From positions 17,542,358-17,606,357 of the forward strand of contig CM065814.1 in NCBI GenBank assembly GCA_033398695.1: a stretch of DNA of 64,000 bases, written 5' to 3'. Below, piece by piece: positions 1 to 11,019 of the stretch. How positions within the stretch are numbered: the first letter of the stretch is position 1; each line of letters opens with the position of its first letter. The position numbers and the translations under genes were made by a program. The notes under the pieces are model-generated. The model did not search any database and had not been told where the DNA came from. It was given only the letters and a program-made list of their open reading frames with translations. The DNA comes from Orobanche coerulescens (lineage: Eukaryota; Streptophyta; Magnoliopsida; Lamiales; Orobanchaceae).

Positions 1-1107
1 TGAGACCATTAGTTCGAATATTCAAATATTCAGAACCATGAAGTCTAAAATTAGACCTAGACCTAGAACTAGAACTAGATATTTCATATCGAAACCACAG
101 AGACACTTTGAGTAAAGAACTTGGACCATATTTCCCCTTGTGCAACTGCACAAAGGAAGTGCAGACAAAAAAAATGAACTGTCATTTGGTTCTCAACTTG
201 CTTCACCCAAAGGCAAGAATCAACAAAGAAGACAGTAAAAATAGACATAAAAATGAACTCCCCATTGATCGGTACCTGTACTCACGGTCCCAGACAACAT
301 ATACAAGTGAAAAAGAATACTATTAAAATAACCTCAAACTCAAACTCTAATGTTGCATCCATTAAACCTCAAATTAATAGAGATGCTCCTTAAACAACTT
401 GACTTTAGTTAAATCCCAATCAAGCAAACAACACACAATCCCAAGAATTTTCAAGAATTTCACATAAATACTAACCTCATTTTTAAGCTCCATGGCATCA
501 ACTTCTCCGGACGGTGAAATTCGAGCTTTCTGACTATTTCGAAGTATATCATCTTATACATAAGAAATAGAACACAAAGAAATAGAACACAATCAATCAA
601 AAGAATCCACAAAAAACAAAAGTCGCTGAAATAACAGTACAATAAATTCACTTCAAAAGCATTTGATCTTCGATAATTACTATAATAATGCCAAGAAACC
701 TAATTCAAAAAATAATTACCATCCGAAAGAAATAGCGATGACATTCCATGCTTATTGCGAGACACCATAGGCTTCTGCTGAAATCAAAATTTCGTTTCCT
801 CAATCACATCAAGATCATACACAAGGGAAAATAAACAAAAATTATCCAAGAAACAAAGAAAAATAAATTGAAAAATTCAAATCTCACCGGCCCAGACATC
901 ACATGAGAGCGATAATCTTTAATACGAAGACAGTCGAGAAAATAGCTCATGGCTACAGCCACCACTACACGCACAAACCCTACCCGTGACAATCCTTCGT
1001 CTTTCTCCTTCTCAGCGGAAAACCATGGTCTCCTTCAACAGACATATGGGATTTTATTGAATTTATTGTAGAGAGCGAAAAAGCCAATGCTGGGGCGTGA
1101 TCGTATC
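1..1107. other. Host flank left of element A
   Basis: This AT-rich sequence lies outside element A, up to the GACTC target duplication. No repeat ends or retrotransposon motifs are visible in it. On the minus strand there are short open pieces bordered by plausible plant splice sites, listed separately. The same host locus resumes at 30491 after removal of element A. Confidence 0.6.
476..950 (-). other. Possible 5' exons of an unidentified host gene
   Basis: On the minus strand an ATG at 950-948 opens a 21-codon piece (begins MSYFLDCLRI) that ends at 888 in front of a GTGAG donor. A second open piece, 777-720, lies between a TTTCAG acceptor and a GTAATT donor. A third, 529-476 (reads KARISPSGEVDAMELKNE), has a GTCAG acceptor and a GTTAG donor. 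A further open piece follows a TGTGCAG acceptor near 155 and runs to the window edge. The third piece is not in phase with the second (frame-shifted joining gives a stop), so the model is incomplete or wrong. I do not recognise the protein. If it is real, element A is inserted about 160 bases upstream of the start codon, in the promoter or 5' untranslated region. Confidence 0.2.
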
Positions 1108-1112
1108 GACTC
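1108..1112. repeat. Left target-site duplication of element A (GACTC)
   Basis: GACTC lies directly before the TGTTGTG start of the 5' LTR and recurs at 30491-30495 directly after the 3' LTR. This shows that the 29.4-kb span is one insertion with later insertions inside it. Confidence 0.9.
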
Positions 1113-2032
1113 TGTTGTGCGGCGATTAATTCGCAACGATAGGCGATCGGCGACCTTCCAGAGAAGCCAACCATGGAAGACATACTCAGGACAAACGCTT
1201 AGAGTTCGGCACAATGCGGCGATCGTCTTTTGATACCCAGCGATCCTCTTTTGTTATCTGACGATCGTCTTTCATAAATGGACCAGAGGCGATCGTCTAC
1301 GCCACGCGGATCCAAAGATCCACAAAGTCGTCGAGATCGAATCTTAGACGCGCCCACCATGATCTTCAAAGGATACCGACAGATAGGATCATTGACCCCA
1401 GTCTGTCACCTACCACACCTACCGACAAGGCCGCTCGCAACGCGTGCTGGCTTCCCATTGGTTCACCCAGCTGGCCTCCAACTGCAACCTCGGACCTCAA
1501 GGGAACAGGCCCACGTGACGGGACGATCGGCCGTTTATTTTAATATAGAAAACGGCGATCGCCCGCGATCGCCTGAGGGATCCCAACTACCTTGTCCCCT
1601 ATAAATAGAGGACTCACTGCTGCGGCCAAAGGGAGGCGAATTCTACTACGAATTAAGTGCAAAATACACACCAAAGAGAGAATCAAAGGCTCTTTTGGCA
1701 ACCATTAACACATTCATAGTGATATTCATACACATTCATCATATATCCCAAGCAAGAACTCACAGATTCATCTATCTTGTTCTTCCGGCAATCTACGCGC
1801 TCTAAAGCCTAGATAACTAGAAGTCTTTACACTCCTTGTATTAGATTCTAACATTAATATTTGTACTGATAAAGATATTTATTAATAACATCTCGCGAGA
1901 GCATTCAAGCCCGGGATTAACAACCCCGGCAAATCTTGTGTTATCTATTTTCTCACGGAAGTGTTCTCGCATTTGTTTGTTACTCGATCATTCCAGCTAT
2001 ACTATCTCCGGATAATATTTTGGGTAACAACA
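1113..2032 (+). repeat. 5' LTR of element A
   Basis: The 920-bp LTR starts TGTTGTGCGG and ends AACAACA. Its partner is 29556-30490, where the terminal CA has become AA. It contains seven CGATCG words, two of them in the octamer GCGATCGC (1555-1562, 1565-1572), followed by a TATA box. Confidence 0.93.
1600..1608 (+). promoter_or_regulatory. Predicted TATA box, 5' LTR of A
   Basis: TATAAATAG lies 28 bases downstream of the second GCGATCGC octamer. It is conserved in the 3' LTR at 30058-30066. It marks the probable U3/R border of the element's own promoter. Confidence 0.7.
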
Positions 2033-2033
2033 A

Positions 2034-2051
2034 TTGGCGCTAGAAGGAGGG
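2034..2051 (+). other. Primer-binding site of element A
   Basis: TTGGCGCTAGAAGGAGGG follows the 5' LTR by one base. The TTGGCGC start matches the type of primer site seen in D, E, F and C, although the 3' half differs. Confidence 0.65.
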
Positions 2052-2156
2052 CCTTTAAACCTTCATTTTTATTCCTACCATCTCGAAGAACACTCACTGT
2101 TCTCCGGACATATACTTGAAGAAACACTCACTGTTCTTCAATAGAAAACCTTTAAA

Positions 2157-4330
2157 ATGACATCAAGAACAACCTCCAAGAGGGCCACCCCGAGATCTCA
2201 CGGAATCTTATTCCGCGAGGACCGAATCCCACCCACGGCGGAAGGCGACCGTGGCGACGCTAGCTCACTCCCGCCCCGAGGGACGGTTCTAGCCTCTCAC
2301 TCGATCGGGCCCAGACATCGGAACAGATTGAGGAGGCTATAGCCATCCTCGAGGAACGGCAGAGGGCCCGCGATACGCCCACCATCACCCCGTCGGCTAA
2401 CCGCCGGCAAGCAAACGGAAGCTCAAGGGGATCTATGTTGAGAAATCGACAGAAAGCCCGAGCCGCAGGGGAAGGCTCTCGTAAGGCGGGACGATTCCGT
2501 CTTCGCCCGCCAGGAGCGATCCTCATGGCGACTGGCACTCGTGCCCCAAATGGGAGACATCGGTATCCGAATCCTTTACCAGAGTTCGGCATATCCGACT
2601 CCCAAGAGACAGTCGGTCCGAGCCTCGCCGCCCAAGGAAGGAACCCACCGGGCAGGAGCTCGTCATTCACCACGGGGCTAGGGATCGCACACGATCGCCT
2701 TGGTTCACGCCCGAGAGCCGGGCCGGGCAAGCGACGGCGATCGCCGCCATGCAACGCCACCGGACGAAGTGAAGGCGCTCGAAAATGGGGCAGCGCCAGA
2801 GATCGATCCGAGCTAAATGAACCACTCGCGTCCAGATCGAGATCGCCCACCCAATCAACGATCAATCCCCACAAACACCTCTATATGAGGAGAACGGATC
2901 CAGGAACCCACTTAAGCAAATTCCGGATCTACATGACTGGATGCGGAGCTTCAGATGCGACGAAATGTCGTATGTTCCCGTTAACTCTGGGCGATCTCGC
3001 CCACAGATGGTACATCTCGCTACCATCTCGCTCAATCAATTGCTTTGAGAAGCTGGCGAACGACTTCACGTCGTACTTCGCCGCCAAAGTCACTCGCCCA
3101 GAAGGTCCCCACCGCATGATGAAGATCAGGCAGGGGAAGGACGAATCGGATGAGGATTATATCGACCGAGTGGACGAGATAGTCCTCACCGGTGAGCCCG
3201 TCAGCGACGAGATCGCTCACCACGCAGTCCTGAACGGATTCCACGGACGCTCGCCCATGTTCAGGCACCTCACAAAGGATTTTCCACCGACCTATACAGC
3301 GTTCCGCGTCAGAGCCGCCGATTTTCTGGCCAGGCAGAAGATGCTCTCACTCCGCTTAGACGAGGGACGGTCCGAAGAAGGAAAAGCACCTGCCCATGTC
3401 CAGAAGAAGGCGGTCGCCAAGCCCAGAAAGGCGGTCGCCAAGCCGCCTGGCGAGTTCAAAGCCTTCGAGGATGTAGAAGTCCACCTTCTTCACAACCTCA
3501 ACTTATCTCCGGCCCACATCTTCAACGCGATCAAGGGTCGCGAGTGGCTTTCCAAGCCAAAGCCAATAAGGGACCACGGTCACCTAGACCGTAGCAAATT
3601 CTGTGCCTATCATAAGAGTCCCGGCCACAACACTAGCCAATGCCGCGACCTCCTCGCATACTCGCGATCGCTTGAGGAAGGCAAACTGGACAATTTGATC
3701 ACCAAGCCAGAACCCAGGACGGAAAGAGCCGGAGGGCACGAGCGCCGACCAAGTGAAAGAATTCCTCCCAATCCGATCGCCAGGATCGAGCATGAGCCGG
3801 AGTACTCTGATGAGTCGATCCCTCCGATCAACCCTGGCGGTCGGATCAACATGCTCCAAGCAGGAGGTGGGAGCCTCGGGGGCCTTTCCCCGGTTTCCAC
3901 CCTGTCAAACAGAAAGCGAAAAGCCGAGCTGAGGGCTTTCGCCGAAGTTCATGTCGTAGTACCTCCGGAGCCGACCATCTCTAGAGACGCGCTCATCACC
4001 TTTTCCAACAAGGACAGGGAGGGAGTGCAATGTCCCAAAGAGGATGCACTAGTGATCTCCGCTTGCATCCTTGGGAAGACGGTCGATCGCGTGCTGGTCG
4101 ACAATGGGAGTTTCTGCAACATCATATTCAAATCCGCCCTAGACCAACTCAGCAACCTAATCAAATTCATCAAGCCTTTCGACACCGTGCTCCAAGGGTT
4201 CGGCGACAACACAGTCCAAGCCTACGGGAGGATCAAGCTCTCCGTTGAGCTAGTATGCTTTTATGATCCCAAGGTTAGGATTACTAGGAACCTAAGCTTT
4301 GTAATCATACCCCTTTTTAGAAACCTTTGA
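2157..4330 (+). pseudogene. gag: Element A gag and protease, frameshifted
   Basis: The reading frame begins at ATG 2157, is interrupted by a stop near 2340, and resumes in another frame from about 2435 to a stop at 4328-4330. The retrotransposon gag (capsid) domain lies about 2900-3370, with the family words RWYISLP and GFHGRSPMFRHL. A zinc-knuckle-like CAYHKSPGHNTSQCRDL follows near 3600. The aspartic protease begins near 3940, with the catalytic motif LVDNGSFCNIIF, a DNGS variant of the usual DTGA that is known in Tat elements. A tandem duplication of about seven residues (AVAKPRK/AVAKPPG) lies near 3410-3450. The frame shifts at about 4325 and continues in a different frame to 4704. Gag would form the cytoplasmic particle, and the protease would mature the polyprotein. 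Confidence 0.85.
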
Positions 4331-4704
4331 GGCGGTCGCCTCATCTTTCTTTTACTGTATCAAATTCCCCACTGTCGATGGGACGGTCGGTACTGTAAAA
4401 GGAGATCAGCTAATGGCAAAGAGATGTTTGAATTACTCCAATGTTGTTACTTCTTTCGATACTTCCCATACTATATGTAACACTGAAGCGACCGACGATC
4501 AACCCATGGAGATCGACGAGCCTAAAACTTCATACCAACCCGACTCAGGGGACGCCATCTCTCATCAATTGATGGACGACATCGAGCCGAGGATTGGTTT
4601 CGAGCCAAGTCTCGACATGGATCCAAGGACCAAGTCCGGAGATCGTATCAAACGAGAGGCGACTGTTCCTGTCGAAGAGTTGGAAAGTATTACGATGGAT
4701 CTGG
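4331..4704 (+). pseudogene. Element A protease-RT linker, cut by element B
   Basis: This is an acidic linker of the A polyprotein, open from 4413 in a frame shifted relative to gag. It ends at the TCTGG where B inserted. Removing B and one target copy restores an open frame into 14769, where the RT N-terminus begins. It therefore belongs to A and not to B. Confidence 0.75.
4700..4704. repeat. Left target-site duplication of element B (TCTGG)
   Basis: TCTGG lies before the TGTAATACC start of the left LTR and recurs at 14769-14773 after the right LTR. It lies inside A's polyprotein. Confidence 0.92.
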
Positions 4705-4933
4705 TGTAATACCCAGTTGTAACTCAGTAATTATCATTCAGTATTTATCATTCAGTATTTGATACTCAGTAATTTCATTCATTATTGATCATTTGTCACT
4801 CAGATTCAATCATGGTATTCATCATTCAGAGTAATTGTATCGAGTATCGATCGTCATTCATCATTAATCTGATTGGAGTTTTGTGCCGTGTTTATCATCA
4901 TTGTCATTTTCGTTGCAAGCTGTGCTTGAGGAG

Positions 4934-5500
4934 TAGCGCACGCTACATACTCCTTTTAGCGTACGCTAATTGGGTATAGGTAGCGCACGCTACCGCCGCC
5001 TTTAGCGCACGCTAAGGTTACCTTGGCCGCAGATCCGTAGGTACTGACCGCAGTGAGAATTAGTGTAGCGCACGCTACGAGTGGTAAGTAGCGCGCGCTA
5101 ACGGGTCGTAGTAGCGCACGCTATATGTGTGGAGTAGCGCGCGCTAGGGGCGGATCAGGTTGAGTCCAGTGGCTACTGGACTGCACCGGGTTTATTCATA
5201 GCGCACGCTATGCATTGTTTTTAGCGTACGCAACCGATATATTAGCGCACGCTAAATAATGGTTGTAGCGCACGCTATCGAGGTTAGATCAGAGGGCAGA
5301 TGGTTTTCTGGACTCCAGTACTGGGCGTCAAGTATTTCGCTAGCGCACGCTAACAATGGATATTAGCGCACGCTAGTAGTATGGCCGTAGCGCACGCTAC
5401 AAAGAGGTACGTAGCGCGCGCTACCGTGTTCGGACAGTGGGTACTGGACTACCCAAAGTACTCGTTAGCGCACGCTATGCACTAGGGCTAGCGCACGCTA
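4934..5500. repeat. Palindrome array TAGCGNNCGCTA in 5' LTR of B
   Basis: I count 18 copies, 17 of them perfect for TAGCG-2-CGCTA. The central dinucleotide is mostly CA, sometimes CG or TA. The spacers are unrelated to each other and vary from a few bases to about 60 bases. One copy, around 5223, is degenerate in the last arm. Some copies extend the stem by a flanking G and C. The array ends 13 bases before the TATA box. Confidence 0.93.
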
Positions 5501-5512
5501 ACCTGGACTGAG

Positions 5513-5520
5513 TATAAATT
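5513..5520 (+). promoter_or_regulatory. Predicted TATA box, 5' LTR of B
   Basis: TATAAATT directly follows the palindrome array. It is conserved in the right LTR at 13126-13133, also directly after the array. Confidence 0.7.
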
Positions 5521-7155
5521 GGACAGTTAGTCAGACTTCGTCATTTGTTCGTCTCATTTCACTCCTTCGGTATTTTTGGGCGATTTCGAGCGATTCGGAG
5601 AGGATTCTTCGAGGTGTAATCATCAACCATCATCTTCAAGCTCATCTTTCGGATTGATCATCATCTCATCATCTTCATCACATCGAATCAAAGGTATTAA
5701 TCTCTTGGATCTAGAATTTCGGATTTTTGGGTTTTCCTTCCGATTTCTTCGTGTAAGCTTGGATTATCATTGGGATATGTTAAGTTATGGATTATCTACT
5801 TGGATAAATATATTCCTACGGATTTAATGGTTATTTTCGGAATTGTTTTCAAGAACCCTTGGGGTTGACTTCGCTAATTGGGGATTTTCCGATTGATGTC
5901 GTTATAATCATGAATTATGGATTCCTAATGGATTATCGATATCATTGAAGTGTTTTGTTAGTTCAAATACTCATTTTGGTGTGGGTTTCGACATATTCGG
6001 ATCGATATTTTCGTAGTTGTGCGGTCGGTTATGTATTCGTTGGAATGCCTATGAGTTTGTTTATCGTTGTTTCGACCCTTGGGCTAGTCGTGTTTTGTTG
6101 TTTGATACGTGTATTGAACGATTGTTGGTAATTATTGTTATTCAAGGTTGTTCGAGCGATCGGTATCTTGGTTAGGACGTTGTTCGTGGACGGACATTCT
6201 TCATCGGTATTGTGTAAGTTAAATCTTACTCGGTTAAAAGGATACTCATTCCTTTTGTTGTTGATTGCTCATAATCATAATTCATTCATCATAATATTAA
6301 TCACTTTGAGACTTGTAAGTGTCGAATAATCATTTCATTCACGAGGAACGACGGTTCCAAATCTTTTCATTGGTTTGTCAATCACGACACTATTACTTTC
6401 ATTTCGGTGAGTCATCTTGGCCTTGTCTAATTATTATTCATTGGTGTTCATCATGGTCATTCTCGTTCATGTGACCTTCCGGGTTCATATTGCGTGGCCG
6501 GGTGTGGCTGTGTGGAATTTTTAGTCGGGCACATGATGGTCATGTATTGGGTTCACCGATACATCGGACCGTGCACACGGTAACGCTTACCTCCGTGAGA
6601 CTAATTAGGTACAAGGACGGGTGTGTCCGGACATTCGTCTTGTACACTTGCACAGGACATTACGGGCGTACTATGATGCTCCTCTTCAGCGTAATTCATA
6701 ATTAAGAATATTTCATAACTTCAGTTAATTCATGATTGTGTAATTTCAACTCTTGAGGATTGTTGTTCAGATCGACTTCGCTGGGGATTTTGTTTTCGTG
6801 TCACGGCAAGGCAAAGGCACGGAAGAGCATGTTGACGGCGACGAGTCCTGGTGATACTAGTAGGGGCCCTGCTCGATCATTTATTCATCATTTGTGTTTC
6901 CTCTTTTATTCCACGCAGACATTCCGTTTGAATGCTCATTTCATTCAAAGGTTGTGTATTTTATCGTCACATAAAATACACATGTATTCTATTTTATCCT
7001 CAGGTGTGTTGTATAAAACTCCTCATCGGAGTAATTGATGTTGTAATGTGGTTCGGTACTACATTTACCTCGTAATTCATTCATTTTCATTCGCCCGGTG
7101 GGTCCTAATGGGGTCCACAGACCGTAATATCCGCCTAGTTTGGGGTGTTACAGAG

Positions 7156-7167
7156 TTGGTATCGGAG
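7156..7167 (+). other. Primer-binding site of element B
   Basis: TGGTATCGGAGC lies three bases after the LTR end. It differs by one base from TGGTATCAGAGC, the usual site complementary to initiator methionine tRNA. Confidence 0.85.
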
Positions 7168-7642
7168 CGTGGTTTTGAAGACTACCCTCCAAGTCATGTC
7201 TCATTTGAAATCATCGTCATCGGACTAGTATCATTGGACTTTCGCGTCACGTGTGACCTGTGCAAATGCCGAGCCAATCGTATCAAGAATCGTAAGATTT
7301 CTAATGCCATGGTATAATTTCTGGCATTAATCATTCATTCATAATTCATCAGTTAACAATCCTCAATCATTGTCATTTTGACCGGGACGGTCAGGTTAAC
7401 TCATTAATCAGTCAATTCATTTCATTGTTCAGTTGTTGATCAGGAAGATCGAATCATTAATCTTGTTAACTCATTCAAGATAATCATTTGAGTAACTTCA
7501 TCAGATAATCATGTCACGTCAATTGATCATTCATGTAATCGCTGTATTTGAGCGCGTATGCTCATTTTCATCATTTCATAATATAATCATAATGTGATAC
7601 TCATGCGAGATATATAATCATCATATGACTTTCCACTTCAGT

Positions 7643-8800
7643 ATGGAAAGGGCTGGCAGAGGACGTGGAGGACGAGGCCGTGGAGCGGGCCGAATCCCGA
7701 GAGCTCGTGTGAATACACGTGCAAACGTGAGGAATAATGCTAATTCATCGAGCAGCGACGCTGCCACTCATTCACTTGGACGCGATCATTCATTATCGGG
7801 GAGTCGCACTGGGACACGGCTCACCAGAGGGTGTCCGGTTGATCCACTCGCATTTATGCAGGCATGATGGCCCAAATGACTCGGATGGCTCGGTTGATGG
7901 AGACGATGCATAACTCCGTCAATCGACCGCAGCTCCTCCGCCGCCACCTCGAGGCAAGAGAGGAATGTGAGTAACATCATCGGCGATATCTCTCGCCAGA
8001 GGCCACCTACTTTTGAGGGCTCGTCTGAGCCGGCAGATATCATTCATTGGCTCGAGCATTTCGAGAAGTCCGTTTGCTATGGTAGAGTGTCCCGAGGACA
8101 CAAAGTTTCGTTGCGGCTTACTACCTTGGTAAGAGCGCACATTCTTGGTGGTTGTCGTTCAAGCCCACCGAAGGATCTTGTACTTGGGATCGCCCAAGAC
8201 TCTCATGATGGAGAGGTATTATCCGGCCCCACTCGAGAGGCCAAGTCGCGAATTGCTCACCCCCGACCCCTCAACAGACGAGGATGTTCTCGCTATTGCC
8301 GAGAAATTTCAGAACTTCTTCCTTTCGCCTCGTCCATCATTCATTCAGAGGCGGATAAAATCAAGTATTTCAAAGAAGAGGTCAAAACCCCGTATGAGAC
8401 TTCAAGCCATTTAATCATAATTGCACCACGTTGGCCGAGTTCATTGAGAAGGCTCTTACTTACGAGCTTACGGCTAAGGAAATTGCTAAGCGGAACCTTC
8501 GTCTGCTAGCAAGAAGTCCAAGAATCGTAATCAACTGACGGAGTCATGCCACTTTCAAGAAACCACGTGCGGGCTCCGCTTTTCCGAGCGACCTCCTGTG
8601 TCGCCTAAACCCGCGGAATCTCATCCACGAGCGCCGCCTGCCATCACCTGCTATAACTGTGGGGATCTTGGTCATGTCAGCACTAAGTGTCCGAGACACT
8701 GTCACGTGTCATAACTGTGGAATTGTGGGACATAAGGCCCGTTTTGCCGTAGGGACTCCAAACCTACTCAGACGTCATCTCGTGCACCTAAGCAGCCACT
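7643..8800 (+). pseudogene. gag: Element B gag, frameshifted
   Basis: Gag starts at ATG 7643 with an RG-rich basic N-terminus (MERAGRGRGGRGRGAGR). The capsid part continues in other frames: RPPTFEGSSEPADIIHWLEHFE near 7995-8070 is the conserved start of the chromovirus gag core. Two CCHC zinc knuckles follow. The first, CYNCGDLGHVSTKC (8649-8690), is intact. The second (8707 onward, CHNCGIVGHKARF) has lost its last cysteine through a one-base shift. At least three frameshifts break it. Gag would bind the RNA and build the particle. Confidence 0.82.
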
Positions 8801-8854
8801 GCTCGTAATCAAAGATTTCAATCAACGCTGTTTAAAACGACGGAGCGACTAAAG

Positions 8855-9325
8855 GTGGAGCTTTTAGCCATCGACGGAGCGTCGGCCGGGACTAGCAAGC
8901 CCCGGATTTATGAGATGAAGAAGACCGATGATCCAGAGGCCCGAATGATCTCAGGTACACTCGATATTCTATCTCAACCTGTGTGTACTCTTTTCGATAC
9001 TGGTGCATCGCATTCATTCATTTCTGAGTCATGTTTGAGTAGACTACGTCTGGGTAGTGCTACTAGTTGTGAGCCTTATGTCATTGGCCTACCTGATGGT
9101 AGACGAATTATCGGTAATCGTGAGATTCAGAATTGTCCGATTGGCCATGGTCGTATGGCGGCGGACCTAATCGTTGTAGATTTACCGAGGGACGACGTCA
9201 TCTTGGGCATTGATTGGATGGATCGTCATGATGCCATCATTAGTGTCTGTAAGCGAATGGTCACTATCATTTCAGACGATGGAGTTGAATGTGTGTTTCA
9301 GGGAGGTAATCCCTACTGCTCGTAA
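8855..9325 (+). pseudogene. Element B aspartic protease
   Basis: This open stretch of 156 codons carries the catalytic DTGASHSFIS (Asp codon at about 8996) and the second hallmark, VILGIDWMDRHDAII, near 9195-9240. It is a retropepsin-like protease that would cleave the polyprotein as a dimer. The domain is intact, but the frame closes at 9325 before RT, so it is cut off from the rest of pol. Confidence 0.85.
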
Positions 9326-9539
9326 GGTCATTAATTCCATGAAAGCGGTAAGGTTACTCAATCAGGATGTGTCGGTTATTGGTGCTATATGGCCAAAACC
9401 GAGAAGTCATGAGTAATGTAAACGGATATTCCGGTGCTGAGGGAATATGCCGATGATTATCAAGAAGAGATAAATGGTTTGCCTCCACAGAGGGATTTGG
9501 AATTCAAGATAGAGTTGTAGCCTGTACGTCCCGATATCG

Positions 9540-10810
9540 AAGGCGCCGTCCGGATGGCCCCGACCGAAATGCAGAATTAAAGAACCAACTTGAAGAGTTG
9601 TTCGAGAAGGGTTATATTCGACCGAGTGAGTCTCCGTGTGGAGCACCAGTGTTATTTTTATAGTAGAAGGATGGTTCTTTTCGCTTGTGTATCGATTATC
9701 GGGAGTTGAATAAGGTGACAATCAAGAATAAGTATCTTTTACCCCGTATCGATGACCTTTTGGATCAACTTCAGGGAGCTTCAGTATTTTCCAAGATCGA
9801 CTTAAGATCTGGATATCATCAGTTGCGGATTCGAGAGTCGGATATCGCTAGGACGGCGTTTCGAACGCGTTATGGTCATTATGAGTTTGTGGTTATGCCG
9901 TTCGGATTGACTAATGCACCTGCGTTATTCATGGAGTTAATGAATCGGGTTTTCATCGACTTTTTGGATCGGTTTGTTGTTGTCTTCATCGATGACATTT
10001 TGATTTATTCTCGTGACCGGGAGGAACACGAGTCTCACCTTCATCGAGTGCTCGACGTGTTGAGACGAGAACAACTTTATGGGAAGTTCTCCAAATGTGA
10101 GTTCTGGATGTCCGGTGACGCTTCTCGGACACGTAATTTCATCGACGGAGTTCGTGTCGATCCTCGAAGACGGAGGCTATTCGAGATTGGCTACCTCAAG
10201 AACGTTAAGGAAATCCAAGTTTCTCGGATTATCGGGTTATTATCGGCGATTTGTGGAAGGATTTTCTAGAATCGCTCAACCCTTAACGAACTTATTGTGG
10301 AAGGATAAGAAATACACGTGGTCCGACGCGTGTCAGCGGAGTTTTGAGGAACTCAAGAACCGGTTAATGTCAGCACCTGTACTTTCCTTGCCGCAGGGAA
10401 CGGGAGGATTTGTGGTTTATAGTGATGCGTCCGGACAGGGTCTCGGATGTGTACTCATGCAGAACGGGAAAGTTATTGCCTATGCTTCACGGCAATTGAG
10501 ACCTTACGAGGTTAATTATCCGACCCACGACCTGGAGCTAGCAGCCGTGGTGTTCGCTTTGAAGATTTGGCGTCATTACCTTTATGGCGTCACCTGTCAG
10601 ATATTCACCGATCATAAGAGCTTAAAGTATATATTTACTCAGAAGGAGTTAAATATGCATCAGAGACGGTGGTTGGAATTAATCAAAGATTATGATATCG
10701 AGATCCTCTATCACCCTGGCAAGGCGAACGTTGTCGCCGACGCCTTGAGTCGTAAGTCCGTTCAGGAGCAGATGCTTGCCCGTTTAACAGTTCAGAAGGA
10801 GCTTCAGCAT
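9540..10810 (+). pseudogene. pol: Element B reverse transcriptase and RNase H
   Basis: The RT domain begins near 9540. Two in-frame stops, TAGTAG, at 9661-9666 sit where the family has a lysine-rich turn before KDGS. From there [33 protein letters not shown] and the catalytic FIDD (about 9985-9996) are all present. A frameshift near 10125 moves the frame, and the connection and RNase H follow. The RNase H shows [30 protein letters not shown] and the closing [10 protein letters not shown]. It would copy the genomic RNA and degrade it in the particle. Confidence 0.88.
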
Positions 10811-11019
10811 GTATTACTTAGACCCGAGATCGAGGTCTGGCTTCATCGAGTTCATGGAAAGCTTTGTTTGTTAGAGATTTCATCATCTCTTGAGGATGCA
10901 ATCGGGAGAATCGTGGTTCGGACCCATCATTGTTGCGCATCCGAGAGGATGTGGCTCGGGAAAGCCTGGATTTGTGGTCCACGAGGATGGACTTTTGAGG
11001 TTTAAGAATCGGTTGTGTG

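Larger units (their letters stand above)
4705..7152 (+). repeat. 5' LTR of element B
   Basis: The LTR starts TGTAATACCC, ends GTGTTACA and is 2448 bp long. It carries the palindrome array (4934-5500) and a TATA box (5513-5520). The short open frames at 5576-5827 and 6135-6329 recur in the other LTR only because the LTR is duplicated. Confidence 0.93.

Noticed and set aside
1555..1572. GCGATCGC octamers resembling the HIP1 word of cyanobacteria
   Set aside because: They are confined to a plant retrotransposon with perfect target duplications, so contamination or a plastid origin does not fit.
2260..2874. 204-codon minus-strand ORF opposite A's gag
   Set aside because: It is a shadow of the GC-rich gag frame and has no recognisable motif.
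4934..5500. Evenly repeated short words resembling a CRISPR array
   Set aside because: The repeats are only 12 bases and spacing is irregular. The array is duplicated in the other LTR, there are no cas genes, and the DNA is plant nuclear.
5576..5827. 83-codon ORF, also present at 13189-13440
   Set aside because: It occurs twice only because the LTR is duplicated. It lies downstream of the TATA box in the LTR and has no family features.
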